A stretch of DNA of 64,000 nt from Colwellia chukchiensis (GTDB lineage: Bacteria > Pseudomonadota > Gammaproteobacteria > Enterobacterales > Alteromonadaceae), in the NCBI RefSeq assembly GCF_002104455.1, contig NZ_NBOC01000001.1, forward strand, positions 124,001-188,000. The letters are read 5' to 3'. Of this stretch, positions 18,182-26,706 are shown piece after piece. Under the pieces are notes generated by a model. That model was not told the origin of the DNA. It did no database searches and saw only the letters and a program-made list of their open reading frames with translations. Position 1 is the first letter of the stretch, and the number at the start of each line of letters is the position of its first letter. The position numbers and the translations under genes were made by a program.

Positions 18182-20125
18182 ATGAAACAACTCAACAGCC
18201 GTTATCCCGTATTAGCACAGGCAAAAGCCCATACTCATATTGATGCTGAAAAATATGAGGCCATGTATCGACAGTCTATTGAGCAACCCGATGTATTTTG
18301 GGCGGCACAAGCGCAAGAATTTATCGACTGGTATAAACCTTGGGATACGGTCTCAGAAGTGGACATGAAGTCAGCCAATATTAAATGGTTTACGGGGGGG
18401 AAACTCAATGCTAGCTATAACTGTATTGATCGTCATTTAGCGACCAAAGCCAATGACGTTGCAATAATTTGGGAAGGTGATGATCCAAGCGAAGATAAAA
18501 AGATCACTTACCAAGAGCTCCATGATCATGTGTGTCGCTTTGCTAACTTATTAAAAGCGCGAGGCGTTAAAAAAGGCGATCGCGTGTGTATCTATATGCC
18601 GATGATCCCCGAAATTGGCTACGCCATGTTAGCGTGTGCACGCATAGGCGCGGTGCACTCGGTAATTTTTGGTGGTTTTTCTACCGAAGCTATTCGCTCA
18701 CGGGTTATCGATGCCGACTGTGAAGTTGTTATTACCTCAGATGAAAGTTTGCGTGGCGGACGGGTGATACCGTTAAAAGCGAATGTTGATGCCGCAATAG
18801 CTGAATGCCCTAAGGTACACTCGGTCATTGTGGTTGAAAGAACCGGGGGGGATGTTGCTTGGAATGATAAACTTGATGTGAGCTACCAGCAAGAAGTGGG
18901 CAACTATCCGGCCGATTGCACCCCTGAAGTGATGGACGCTGAAGATCCCTTATTTATTCTTTATACCTCAGGCTCTACCGGCACCCCCAAAGGCGTGCTC
19001 CATACTTGTGGTGGTTATTTGCTCTATGCCGCTATGACCCATAAATATGTTTTTGATTACAAAGACGGTGAAATTTATTGGTGTACGGCGGATGCCGGTT
19101 GGATCACTGGGCATTCCTATATTTTTTACGGCCCACTGGCCAATGGTGCTACCACCCTTGTCTTTGAAGGGGTGCCGACTTACCCTGACGCCGGACGCTT
19201 TTGGCAGGTTTGTGATAAACATCAAGTGAACATTTTTTACACCGCACCAACGGCGATTCGCGCATTAATGAGTGTTGGGGATAGCTTTGTCGAACAAGCG
19301 GATTTATCAAGCCTACGTTTATTAGGCACAGTGGGTGAGCCGATTAACCCAGAAGCCTGGCACTGGTATTATGAAGTGGTCGGCAAAAATAACTGCCCCA
19401 TTGTTGATACTTGGTGGCAAACTGAAACTGGCGGCATACTAATTACCTCGCTACCAGGTGCTGTTGATATGAAGCCAGGCGCAGCCGGTAAGCCTTTCTT
19501 TGGTGTTCAGCCCGCGCTATTTGATAAAGACGGTAATACCCTTGAAGGTGCCAATGAAGGCTTGTTAATGATGACGGGCAGTTGGCCAGGGCAATTACGC
19601 AGCGTTTATGGCGATCATGAACGCTTTTATCAAACCTATTTAAATCAATATCCGGGTAACTATTTTACCGGTGATGGTGCTAAACGTGATGAAGATGGCT
19701 TTTATTGGATCACTGGCCGTGTTGATGATGTGTTGAATGTTTCCGGGCATCGCTTAGGGACAGCAGAAATTGAAAGTGCTTTAGTATTACACCCTGCAGT
19801 TGCTGAGGCGGCTGTGGTGGGCTATCCGCATGACATCAAAGGGCAAGGGGTGTATGCCTATGTGACATTGATGAATACCGCCACAGAGTCGGATGAGCTA
19901 TTAACCGAGTTAACTGAGTTTGTTGCAGGTGAACTTGGGCGCTTTGCCAAACCTGACTATATTCAATACGCGCCAGGGCTACCGAAAACTCGCTCGGGTA
20001 AAATAATGCGGCGTATTTTGCGAAAAATTGCTGAAAATGATCTCGGTACACTAGGCGATACCTCAACATTGGCTGACCCGGCGGTTGTTGATCACTTAGT
20101 CAGTAATAGAAAAATGCAAGGCTAA
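18182..20125 (+). CDS. acs: Acetyl-CoA synthetase
   Basis: A 647-residue AMP-forming acetate-CoA ligase. It activates acetate to acetyl-CoA through acetyl-AMP. The signature [12 protein letters not shown] and the motif [10 protein letters not shown] are present. The C-terminal [11 protein letters not shown] contains Lys607, equivalent to the lysine that is reversibly acetylated in other Acs enzymes. AGGA precedes the ATG. It fits with the glyoxylate shunt at 50.6-57 kb: acetate assimilation needs both. The 264 bases upstream contain a CCGAC/GTCGG hairpin at about 18050, but no operator I can name. Confidence 0.96.
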   Translation: MKQLNSRYPVLAQAKAHTHIDAEKYEAMYRQSIEQPDVFWAAQAQEFIDWYKPWDTVSEVDMKSANIKWFTGGKLNASYNCIDRHLATKANDVAIIWEGDDPSEDKKITYQELHDHVCRFANLLKARGVKKGDRVCIYMPMIPEIGYAMLACARIGAVHSVIFGGFSTEAIRSRVIDADCEVVITSDESLRGGRVIPLKANVDAAIAECPKVHSVIVVERTGGDVAWNDKLDVSYQQEVGNYPADCTPEVMDAEDPLFILYTSGSTGTPKGVLHTCGGYLLYAAMTHKYVFDYKDGEIYWCTADAGWITGHSYIFYGPLANGATTLVFEGVPTYPDAGRFWQVCDKHQVNIFYTAPTAIRALMSVGDSFVEQADLSSLRLLGTVGEPINPEAWHWYYEVVGKNNCPIVDTWWQTETGGILITSLPGAVDMKPGAAGKPFFGVQPALFDKDGNTLEGANEGLLMMTGSWPGQLRSVYGDHERFYQTYLNQYPGNYFTGDGAKRDEDGFYWITGRVDDVLNVSGHRLGTAEIESALVLHPAVAEAAVVGYPHDIKGQGVYAYVTLMNTATESDELLTELTEFVAGELGRFAKPDYIQYAPGLPKTRSGKIMRRILRKIAENDLGTLGDTSTLADPAVVDHLVSNRKMQG

Positions 20126-20161
20126 GCAATTAAGTTAAAAAGACTTTTTGTTCACATCCAT

Positions 20162-20188
20162 AAAAAAAGCGCCAACAGGCGCTTTTTT
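20162..20188 (+). terminator. Rho-independent terminator after acs
   Basis: An A tract, GCGCC, loop AACA, GGCGC and a T tract. Near-symmetric, 36 bases after the acs stop codon. Confidence 0.9.
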
Positions 20189-20233
20189 ATTGAAAAAAAC
20201 TTACGCTTAAAGCTGTACCTGAATAAATTATCG

Positions 20234-20274
20234 TGTAAGATATTTAATACGAAACAAGTAAACATATTTTTACA
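20234..20274 (+). promoter_or_regulatory. Tandem TyrR-like boxes upstream of aroF-tyrA
   Basis: AGTAAACATATTTTTACA at 20257-20274 matches the TyrR box consensus TGTAAA-N6-TTTACA at 11 of 12 defined positions. A weaker box, TGTAAG-N6-AATACG, lies at 20234-20251, 23 bases away. A strong and a weak box side by side is the known arrangement at TyrR-repressed aroF and tyr promoters of enteric bacteria. TyrR itself is not in the window. Confidence 0.65.
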
Positions 20275-20291
20275 GAAAGAAATTTACAATA

Positions 20292-20339
20292 ATGCACAAA
20301 CGTCACTATCGATATTATTACCTCCCATACTTTAGCTAG
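20292..20339 (+). CDS. Tyrosine-rich leader peptide of aroF-tyrA
   Basis: A 15-codon frame encodes MHKRHYRYYYLPYFS and stops at TAG. Five codons are Tyr, three of them consecutive (residues 8-10), and one is Phe. This is the composition of an attenuator leader peptide for an operon making tyrosine. It ends 91 bases before aroF. The stop codon falls inside the first of two overlapping hairpins. The ribosome binding site (AGAAAG) is weak and rather far away, and the transcription start is unknown, so translation needs proof. Confidence 0.6.
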   Translation: MHKRHYRYYYLPYFS

Positions 20340-20375
20340 TCACTCGTCTAGCACTTTGCTTATTGGCAAATTGCT
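20335..20375 (+). promoter_or_regulatory. Mutually exclusive hairpins after the Tyr leader peptide
   Basis: Hairpin A pairs GCTAG (20335-20339, over the leader stop codon) with CTAGC (20348-20352). Hairpin B pairs AGCA-C-TTTGC (20350-20359) with GCAAA-T-TGCT (20366-20375), ten positions with one mismatch. They share 20350-20352, so only one can form in full. That is the logic of ribosome-mediated attenuation. The U tract after hairpin B is poor (CATTAATTATTC), so it may pause RNA polymerase or act with another factor. Confidence 0.45.
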
Positions 20376-20430
20376 CATTAATTATTCTACTGTAACAATT
20401 TAAATTTATAGCTCTATTTCAGGAAAGCCC

Positions 20431-21549
20431 ATGTCAAATAATACCCCTACTGCGTCAACTAACGCTGTAAAGCCAAAAAGCCGATTAAACGATATTCATG
20501 TCAACGCTGAGGATGTGTTAATTACACCCGAAGCCCTAAGAGCTGAGCTACCATTGCCTGAAGCCGGTCGTGTTTTTGTCAGAGATGCCCGACAAATAAT
20601 CGCTAATATTATCCACAAAAAAGATCATCGCTTATTAGTGATTGCGGGCCCGTGTTCTGTGCATGATGTTGACGCAGCTAAAGCTTATGCCCGCCAGTTA
20701 AAAGCTTTACATGATCAATACCAAGATAGTTTATACATAGTCATGCGAGTCTATTTTGAAAAGCCACGCACTACAGTCGGGTGGAAAGGACTTATTAACG
20801 ACCCACATATGGATGGTTCATTTGATGTTGAAAGTGGTTTACGTAAAGCCCGTGAACTCTTAATTTATTTAACTGAGCTTGGCTTGCCACTGGCGACAGA
20901 AGCACTGGATCCCATTAGTCCACAATATTTAGCCGAGTTGTTTAGTTGGTCAGCGATAGGGGCCCGCACCACTGAATCTCAAACCCATCGTGAAATGGCC
21001 AGCGGCTTGTCAATGCCGATAGGCTTTAAAAACGGCACTAATGGTGGTTTAGGAGTGGCAATAAACGCCTTACAATCTGCGGCGTCTTCACATCGTTTTA
21101 TGGGCATTAACCGTCAAGGGCAAGTGGCATTGATCAAAACCTCCGGTAACCCTGACGGCCATGTAATTTTACGCGGTGGTAAGCAACCCAATTATGATTC
21201 AGTTAATGTCGCTGTATGTGAGCAAGAGCTTGCAAAACAGGGCTTAGAGCCAGGGATAGTCGTTGATTGTTCACATGGTAACTCTAATAAAGACTATCGT
21301 CGTCAACCCTTAGTTGCCGACAATGTTTTTAATCAAATATGTGAAGGGAATAAAAGTATTATAGGTATAATGTTAGAGAGTAATATTAATGCGGGTAATC
21401 AAAGTGCTGATTTACCTGTTGAGCAACTTGAGTACGGTGTCTCTGTGACCGATGCTTGTATCGATTTTGATACCACAGCAGAGCTGATTGCCACCGCCAA
21501 CACTAAGCTTGCCCATGCGTTAACACAACGTGTTAATACACCAAGTTAG
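20431..21549 (+). CDS. aroF: 3-deoxy-7-phosphoheptulonate synthase (DAHP synthase, class I)
   Basis: A 372-residue enzyme of the AroFGH class, condensing phosphoenolpyruvate and erythrose 4-phosphate at the entry to the shikimate pathway. Conserved blocks are IAGPCSVHD, MRVYFEKPRTTVGWKGLINDP, IGARTTESQTHREMASGLSMPIGFKNGTNG and DCSHGNSNK. The symbol aroF (the Tyr-inhibited form) rests on its coupling to tyrA, 23 bases downstream, and on the Tyr leader peptide. AGGAAAGCCC precedes the ATG. Epd, which acts on the substrate erythrose 4-phosphate, is encoded at about 62 kb. Confidence 0.93.
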   Translation: MSNNTPTASTNAVKPKSRLNDIHVNAEDVLITPEALRAELPLPEAGRVFVRDARQIIANIIHKKDHRLLVIAGPCSVHDVDAAKAYARQLKALHDQYQDSLYIVMRVYFEKPRTTVGWKGLINDPHMDGSFDVESGLRKARELLIYLTELGLPLATEALDPISPQYLAELFSWSAIGARTTESQTHREMASGLSMPIGFKNGTNGGLGVAINALQSAASSHRFMGINRQGQVALIKTSGNPDGHVILRGGKQPNYDSVNVAVCEQELAKQGLEPGIVVDCSHGNSNKDYRRQPLVADNVFNQICEGNKSIIGIMLESNINAGNQSADLPVEQLEYGVSVTDACIDFDTTAELIATANTKLAHALTQRVNTPS

Positions 21550-21572
21550 CAATAAGGAATAAACTATTAGCC

Positions 21573-22715
21573 ATGAGCAATAAATCAAGTTTCCAAGAAA
21601 AGCTCTCGTTATTGCGCGATGAGATAGATGATATTGATCATCAGCTTGTGCAGTTATTAGCGAAGCGTCGTGCGGCAACAACTAAAGTGGGTTTACTTAA
21701 AAGTGAAGAGGGTATGCCGATTTTTGCACCGGATCGGGAAGCTAAACTGCTCGCTGTCAGGCGTCAGCAAGCGATTGACGTTGGGCTTTCGCCAGAGTTG
21801 ATTGAAGATATCTTACGACGCTTGATGCAAGACTCTTATATAAGTCAAGATGCCAGTGGCTACCGGTGTGTAAACCCGCGCTGTAATAAAGTGGTGATCA
21901 TAGGCGGCGACGGTCAATTAGGTCGCATATTTGGCGATTTATTTCATCGCTCGGGTTATCAGGTTGAGACGCTGGGGCCTGATGATTGGCCAAATAGTGG
22001 TGCTATTTTAGCCAACGCGAGTGTGGTGTTAGTGGCCGTGCCTATTCGACTAACTACACAAGTTATTCAACAATTAACCGCTTTGCCTGACGATTGTATC
22101 TTAGCTGATGTTACCAGTATCAAAGCGGGGCCACTCTATGAAATGATGAAAATTCATGCCGGCCCTGTACTTGGTTTGCATCCCATGTTCGGCCCAGATG
22201 TAACGGGCTTAGTCAAACAAACCATAATCGCTTGTGAAGGTCGCTTTCCTGAACGTTATCATTGGCTTTTAGAGCAATTTCAAGTTTGGGGCGCAAAAAT
22301 TCATCCGGTGGCGGCAGACACGCATGATCAAGCCATGGCAATGGTACAAGTCATGCGTCACTTTTCCACTATTGCCTATGGTTATCATTTAATGACCGAA
22401 GGTGCAGATATTGCCCAATTAGTAGAAATGAGCTCGCCTATTTATCGTCTTGAGTTGGTTATGGTTGGGCGACTGTTTGCGCAAAGCCCCGAGTTGTATA
22501 CTGATATTATTTTTGCTAATCAAGACAATATTGCTATGATGAAGCGCTTTGCCTATCGTTTTCTAGAATTACTTGAAGACGTGCAACTCGGTGATAAAGC
22601 GGCATTTACCGAAATGTTTTCTCAGGTAGCGCACTGGTTTGGTGATTATGCTGATATTTTCTTACAAGAAAGCAAGGCGATGTTGATTAAAGCGGATCAG
22701 TTAAAGAAACATTAA
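21573..22715 (+). CDS. tyrA: Bifunctional chorismate mutase/prephenate dehydrogenase
   Basis: A 380-residue TyrA of the T-protein type. Residues 1-90 are an AroQ chorismate mutase domain (LRDEIDDIDHQLVQLLAKRR). Residues from about 105 form the dehydrogenase, with the NAD-binding loop GGDGQLG at 111-117 and the conserved LGLHPMFGPD. It makes 4-hydroxyphenylpyruvate for tyrosine. It is the second gene of the aroF-tyrA operon and shares its TyrR and leader control. Its mutase domain parallels that of PheA at 34.8-36 kb. Confidence 0.95.
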   Translation: MSNKSSFQEKLSLLRDEIDDIDHQLVQLLAKRRAATTKVGLLKSEEGMPIFAPDREAKLLAVRRQQAIDVGLSPELIEDILRRLMQDSYISQDASGYRCVNPRCNKVVIIGGDGQLGRIFGDLFHRSGYQVETLGPDDWPNSGAILANASVVLVAVPIRLTTQVIQQLTALPDDCILADVTSIKAGPLYEMMKIHAGPVLGLHPMFGPDVTGLVKQTIIACEGRFPERYHWLLEQFQVWGAKIHPVAADTHDQAMAMVQVMRHFSTIAYGYHLMTEGADIAQLVEMSSPIYRLELVMVGRLFAQSPELYTDIIFANQDNIAMMKRFAYRFLELLEDVQLGDKAAFTEMFSQVAHWFGDYADIFLQESKAMLIKADQLKKH

Positions 22716-22792
22716 CTCAAAGCAGTAGCGTTGTAGTTTAAGGGCTGTTGATTTATTAGGCTTAAAAATTATTCAATTTAAAAAGGCAGCAG

Positions 22793-23266
22793 ATGAAAGT
22801 ATTATGGCGGCGTGTATTAGGCGCGTTTTGTTTACCCTTAGCCATTTGCGCTAATAGTCAAGAACTGCACGGTGCAATTGCCATTGGTGAACTAAAACAA
22901 CAGCATTTATTGACAAAATATCATGCCTTTAGTCAAGGCTACCAAAGTTTTCAATTATCCAAGTCGCAACGTGTTGCCGTCAGTCGCTGGCCTGATAACT
23001 TGCATATTGATATATATTTTGCCACTTGGTGTCATGACAGTAAGCGTGAGGTGCCGAAATTTTTAAAAATATTGGCAGAAAACTCACGACTTTCTCATCG
23101 TTTGATCGCCCTAGACCGAAATAAGTCTGAGCCCAGCGGCGCGGCGAAACATCAGCAGGTGCAATTTACACCCACCTTTATTGTCTACCGAGAAAATAAA
23201 GAAATTGGCCGTATTATCGAACGGCCAACCGATTCGTTAATCACTGATATTTCTAAGATGCTTTAA
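22793..23266 (+). CDS. Exported thioredoxin-like protein with a single active-site cysteine
   Basis: A 157-residue protein with a signal peptide (about 1-22, ANSQ). The mature part has FATWCHDSKREVPKF (Cys80), in the place of a thioredoxin CxxC motif but with Ser at the second position, and FTPTF carrying the cis-proline. The other Cys residues (13 and 19) are in the signal peptide, so the mature protein has one cysteine. It could be a monothiol reductase, an isomerase-like factor or a redox-dead binder in the periplasm. It lies 77 bases after tyrA with no clear terminator between, but a functional link is not evident. Confidence 0.7.
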   Translation: MKVLWRRVLGAFCLPLAICANSQELHGAIAIGELKQQHLLTKYHAFSQGYQSFQLSKSQRVAVSRWPDNLHIDIYFATWCHDSKREVPKFLKILAENSRLSHRLIALDRNKSEPSGAAKHQQVQFTPTFIVYRENKEIGRIIERPTDSLITDISKML

Positions 23267-23277
23267 TACGGTTTCAA

Positions 23278-23328
23278 AAGTGCTAGCTAAGCAAACAGCC
23301 GTTGCGCTGATTTTGCTTAGCCGCACTT
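23278..23328. terminator. Long hairpin between convergent genes
   Basis: AAGTG-CTA-GCTAAGCAAA faces TTTGCTTAGC-CG-CACTT, a stem of 15 paired bases with a small internal loop, across the convergent 3' ends of the thioredoxin-like gene and nrdJb. On the minus strand the stem runs into CACTTTTG. It probably ends transcription in both directions, and it covers the nrdJb stop codon. Confidence 0.5.
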
Positions 23329-24003
23329 TGAGTCACCGCAGTTTAAGCAAGTTGCACAGCCGTCAAGTAATAGCACCGCTTTTTGGTGGCACTTTTTGCA
23401 ACTGAGCGCCGTATCCGGAAAGTTTAGGCTATCGGCTTGCTTGCCTTGTTTACTGGAGGCCATCGCTGCTTGTTTTTTCTGTTGCAAGTAGGCTTGTTGG
23501 TGAGCGTCAATTTCATTACTGGGTAACATGTCTAAGGTTTTTAAATGGGTTTCAATGACATGACCAATATCAGCAACAACCGATGGCATAAAAATACCGG
23601 TACCTGGTTGGTAATACCCCCCTTTAGGATCAAACACGGCTTTAAGCTCTTCCACCAAAAACGTGCAATCACCACCTTTGCGAAATACCGCTGAAATGAC
23701 GCGGGTTAGCGCTACTACCCAAGCGTAAAACTCCATATTTTTTGAGTTTACAAATACTTCAAAGGGCCGTCGAACTTCTTTTGCTGTGCCTGGGTTTAGC
23801 AAAATATCATTGACGGTAATATATAAAGCATGATCTGAAACCGGCGGTTTGATTTTATACGTTGAGCCGACTAGCATTTCTGGGCGTTGGGTTTTTTCGG
23901 TTAAATTGACCGCAACATCACTGTCAGTGGTGTTTTTCTCTGGTGCGGCGCTAGCGATCGGTTTTACTTTTGCCGCGCTAATACGCTGAGTTATTTCTTT
24001 CAT
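23317..24003 (-). CDS. nrdJb: Class II ribonucleotide reductase, NrdJb subunit
   Basis: A 228-residue protein matching the NrdJb half of the split B12-dependent ribonucleotide reductase known from Pseudomonas. A TSCPD-like core (PFEVFVNSKNMEFYAWVVALTRVISAVFRKGG) is followed by a charged linker and a C-terminal Cys-rich tail (CKKCHQ ... CATCLNCGDSKCG). The tail contains CxxC pairs that can bind zinc and supply the redox cysteines that re-reduce the active site. The frame opens at 24027, but ATG 24003 is preferred since GGAAG lies eight bases before it. It lies 45 bases after nrdJa, in one operon. Confidence 0.88.
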   Translation of the reverse strand: MKEITQRISAAKVKPIASAAPEKNTTDSDVAVNLTEKTQRPEMLVGSTYKIKPPVSDHALYITVNDILLNPGTAKEVRRPFEVFVNSKNMEFYAWVVALTRVISAVFRKGGDCTFLVEELKAVFDPKGGYYQPGTGIFMPSVVADIGHVIETHLKTLDMLPSNEIDAHQQAYLQQKKQAAMASSKQGKQADSLNFPDTALSCKKCHQKAVLLLDGCATCLNCGDSKCG

Positions 24004-24048
24004 AGTCGTTACTTCCGTGGTGATCATTTGTTGGTATTAGTTTGTGAG

Positions 24049-26232
24049 TTATAGCTTGCCGTAGTAGCCTTCTTTTAAGGCGTCGTGCAAGTTAGCGGCA
24101 CTATGGACCTCGCCGTCATAACGTATTTCTTCATTACCTTTGGCGGTCACTGTGCTGCCATCTTCCAGCGTGAACTCATATTCTACTTTTTCTAGGTCGG
24201 TTTCTTTGACCAGCACACCTTGGTGAACCTCGGGATTAAAGCGAAACGTTGTGCAGCCTTTGAGGCCTTTGTCGTAAGCATAAAGGTATATATCTTTAAA
24301 CTTTTCATAGCAAAAATCGCTGGGAATATTAATGGTTTTTGAGATAGAAGAATCAACCCAATATTGTGCTGCGGCTTGAATATCAACATGGGCTTGTGGG
24401 CTGATGGTATCGCTGACAGTAAAGTAGTTGGGCAGTTGATGCTCGCCCTCAGTGGCATAGGCTTGGGCATCGGCATTGATGTAAGCACGATAAGCTAACA
24501 ACTCATAGCTGACAACAGACACAGACTCTTTTGATTTTTTGCCGGCACGAATAATATTGCGTTGATATTCATGCGCAAAGCTGGGCTCTATGCCATTGGA
24601 AACATTATTTCCTAAGCTTAACGCTAAGGTGCCTGTGGGGGCGATAGAGCTGTGATGGGTAAAGCGCGCGCCCACTTTTGCTAATTGCTTGACTAACTCG
24701 GGTTGCTCTTGAGCTATTCTTTGCATATAGCGACTGTATTTCGCGTGCAATACCGAGCCTTTAACACTGTCGCCGACTTTAAAGCCATCTTTGACCATTT
24801 CAGGTCGCTTGTTTAGCATGGCTTGATCGACATTAAAGCTTTGTTTAAGAATGGGCGCAGGGCCTTTTTCTTTCGCCAGTGCTAGCGCTTCTTGCCAACC
24901 GGTAATGGCTAACACTTTTGACACTTGCTCGGTAAAGGCAATGGCCTCGGGGCTGTTATAAGGCAGTTTTAGCATGGTTAGTGCTGAGCCTAAGCCTAAG
25001 TAGCCCATGCCGTGGCGGCGTTTGCTGGCAATTTCTTGGCGTTGCTCAGCTAAAGGTAGGCCATTAATTTCCACCACATTATCTAGCATGCGGGTAAATA
25101 TACGGATCACTTGTTTAAATTTTTCCCAGTCAAAGCTAGCGCTGCTGGTAAATGCTTGTTTAACAAATTTCACTAAATTGATCGAACCCAATAAACAAGC
25201 ACCATGGGGTGGCAATATTTGTTCGCCACAGGGATTGCTAGCGCGCAATTGCTCACAAAACCAGTTGTTATTCATGTCATTGGCGTGATCAATTAAAATA
25301 AAGCCTGGCTCGGCATAGTCGAAGGTATTGGTCATGATCATATCCCAAAGTCGTTGAGCTGGAATATGCTGATAAATTTTACAGGCAATTTGTCCTTGCT
25401 GATTCAGTATATAATCGTGTTGTTTAATGAAGTCGTTGGAATAATGATTGTCTTTAAAAATCACTTGGCTGCTGTCGTCTAAGTTTATCTTATCAGCGTT
25501 AACTTCAGTCAGGGTTAACGGAAAGGTTAGCGGCCAATCACGGTTACTTTTTACCGCACCAATAAAGTCGTCGCTGATCAATAATGATAAATTAAACTGG
25601 CGCAAGCGGCCGTCTTCTCGCTTGGCAAGAATAAAGTCTTTAACATCAGGGTGTGAAATATCAAATACGCCCATTTGCGCGCCGCGTCGTCCACCGGCTG
25701 AGCTGACGGTAAAACACATTTTGTCATATATATCCATAAAGGAAAGCGGGCCTGAGGTGGTGGCTCCTGCACCGGCAACATAAGCACCGCTAGGTCTTAA
25801 GGTGGAAAATTCATAGCCAATACCACAGCCAGCTTTTAAGGTCAGCCCGGCCTGATGAACTCGGTGCAAAATGCCGGTCATGGAGTCTTCAATGGTACCC
25901 GAAACCGTGCAATTGATGGTGGAAGTTGCGGGTTTAAACTGCTCAGCACCAGCATTGGAAATAATACGACCAGCTGGATAGGCACCAGATTCCATGGCCC
26001 AAAGAAACTTGTCTTGCCATTGTGATTGATCTTTTGTCTCAATGGCGGCTAGCGCTTTGGCAACGCGTTTGAAGCTGGCGCGCACTGAGTCTTCTTGGCT
26101 AGTGCCATGTTTATCTTTTAAGCGATATTTTTTATTCCAAATATCGTAGGACGCCGCTTGTAGAGGCAATTGATGCTGTGTGTTATCTTGCTGTGTATTG
26201 TCGCAGGCAGTACTAATATCTTCTGTGGTCAT
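24049..26232 (-). CDS. nrdJa: Class II (adenosylcobalamin-dependent) ribonucleotide reductase, NrdJa
   Basis: A 727-residue catalytic subunit. It reduces ribonucleoside diphosphates using a radical made from adenosylcobalamin, independent of oxygen. The N-terminal INCTVSGTIEDS holds one active-site Cys, and SNPCGEQ holds the radical Cys with its Asn and Glu partners. GCGIGYEFSTLRPSGAYVAGAGATTSGP is typical of the class. The C-terminal redox cysteines are missing here and are carried by nrdJb. An NrdR box lies 105 bases upstream. No class I or III reductase gene is in the window. Confidence 0.92.
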   Translation of the reverse strand: MTTEDISTACDNTQQDNTQHQLPLQAASYDIWNKKYRLKDKHGTSQEDSVRASFKRVAKALAAIETKDQSQWQDKFLWAMESGAYPAGRIISNAGAEQFKPATSTINCTVSGTIEDSMTGILHRVHQAGLTLKAGCGIGYEFSTLRPSGAYVAGAGATTSGPLSFMDIYDKMCFTVSSAGGRRGAQMGVFDISHPDVKDFILAKREDGRLRQFNLSLLISDDFIGAVKSNRDWPLTFPLTLTEVNADKINLDDSSQVIFKDNHYSNDFIKQHDYILNQQGQIACKIYQHIPAQRLWDMIMTNTFDYAEPGFILIDHANDMNNNWFCEQLRASNPCGEQILPPHGACLLGSINLVKFVKQAFTSSASFDWEKFKQVIRIFTRMLDNVVEINGLPLAEQRQEIASKRRHGMGYLGLGSALTMLKLPYNSPEAIAFTEQVSKVLAITGWQEALALAKEKGPAPILKQSFNVDQAMLNKRPEMVKDGFKVGDSVKGSVLHAKYSRYMQRIAQEQPELVKQLAKVGARFTHHSSIAPTGTLALSLGNNVSNGIEPSFAHEYQRNIIRAGKKSKESVSVVSYELLAYRAYINADAQAYATEGEHQLPNYFTVSDTISPQAHVDIQAAAQYWVDSSISKTINIPSDFCYEKFKDIYLYAYDKGLKGCTTFRFNPEVHQGVLVKETDLEKVEYEFTLEDGSTVTAKGNEEIRYDGEVHSAANLHDALKEGYYGKL

Positions 26233-26336
26233 AATAGGCTTATTGTTATTATCGAGTTAGTGATGCGTTTATGATAGGAAAAACCTAGATGCACACAAGT
26301 AGATAATCAATATGTGCCGATCTAGATCAAGTTAAG

Positions 26337-26352
26337 GCACAATATATAGTGT
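26337..26352 (-). promoter_or_regulatory. NrdR box upstream of nrdJa
   Basis: The minus strand reads ACACTATATATTGTGC, a very close match to the 16-base NrdR consensus (acaCwAtATaTwGtgt). A second box about 31 bases away, as in paired sites, is only a poor match. NrdR is the ATP/dATP-sensing repressor of ribonucleotide reductase genes, so this supports the operon assignment. Confidence 0.7.
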
Positions 26353-26671
26353 TTTGTGGGCTTGGCTATTGTAAGTGATTTTTGTCATCAGCGGGTTGGT
26401 GTCGTTATTTTCTGGGTTGCTTGCCCGCTGTTGCAGCAGAGCCTAGACAGTTGCGCAATAATGCTTTAGTGGGTGGCCAGTCTTTAATGACTTTTATCAG
26501 TTTAGCGCTCTAAATGGCAGAAAATTGCGCTGATAAACGTTGGGCATTTACAGCAGATTAATGCACAGGTTTGTGCTCTTAGATACCGGATCGTGTATTA
26601 GCAAAATTGACTTGATTAAGATTAACATAGCGCCATCAAGCACAGTGCCATAAGCTTGATAGCGCATCTGG

Positions 26672-26696
26672 CTAAGTGCGATCAGTTCGCACTTAG
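26672..26696 (-). terminator. Stable hairpin after the chemoreceptor gene
   Basis: CTAAGTGCGA faces TCGCACTTAG, a ten-base-pair perfect stem with a loop of five, just beyond the stop codon of the chemoreceptor gene. On the minus strand it lacks a U tract, so it may protect the 3' end rather than terminate by itself. Confidence 0.4.
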
Positions 26697-26706
26697 TTAA
26701 GGCGGG

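Larger units (their letters stand above)
26233..26706. other. Intergenic region between nrdJa and the chemoreceptor gene
   Basis: About 470 bases. The nrdJ promoter and the NrdR box occupy the left end, next to a perfect GATCTAGATC palindrome at 26319-26328. The rest shows no open frame. No cobalamin riboswitch core was recognised despite the B12 dependence of NrdJ. A hairpin near the right end is listed separately. Confidence 0.4.

Noticed and set aside
26233-26706. Cobalamin riboswitch upstream of nrdJa
   Set aside because: No conserved B12-box-like core could be seen; the NrdR box explains regulation better.
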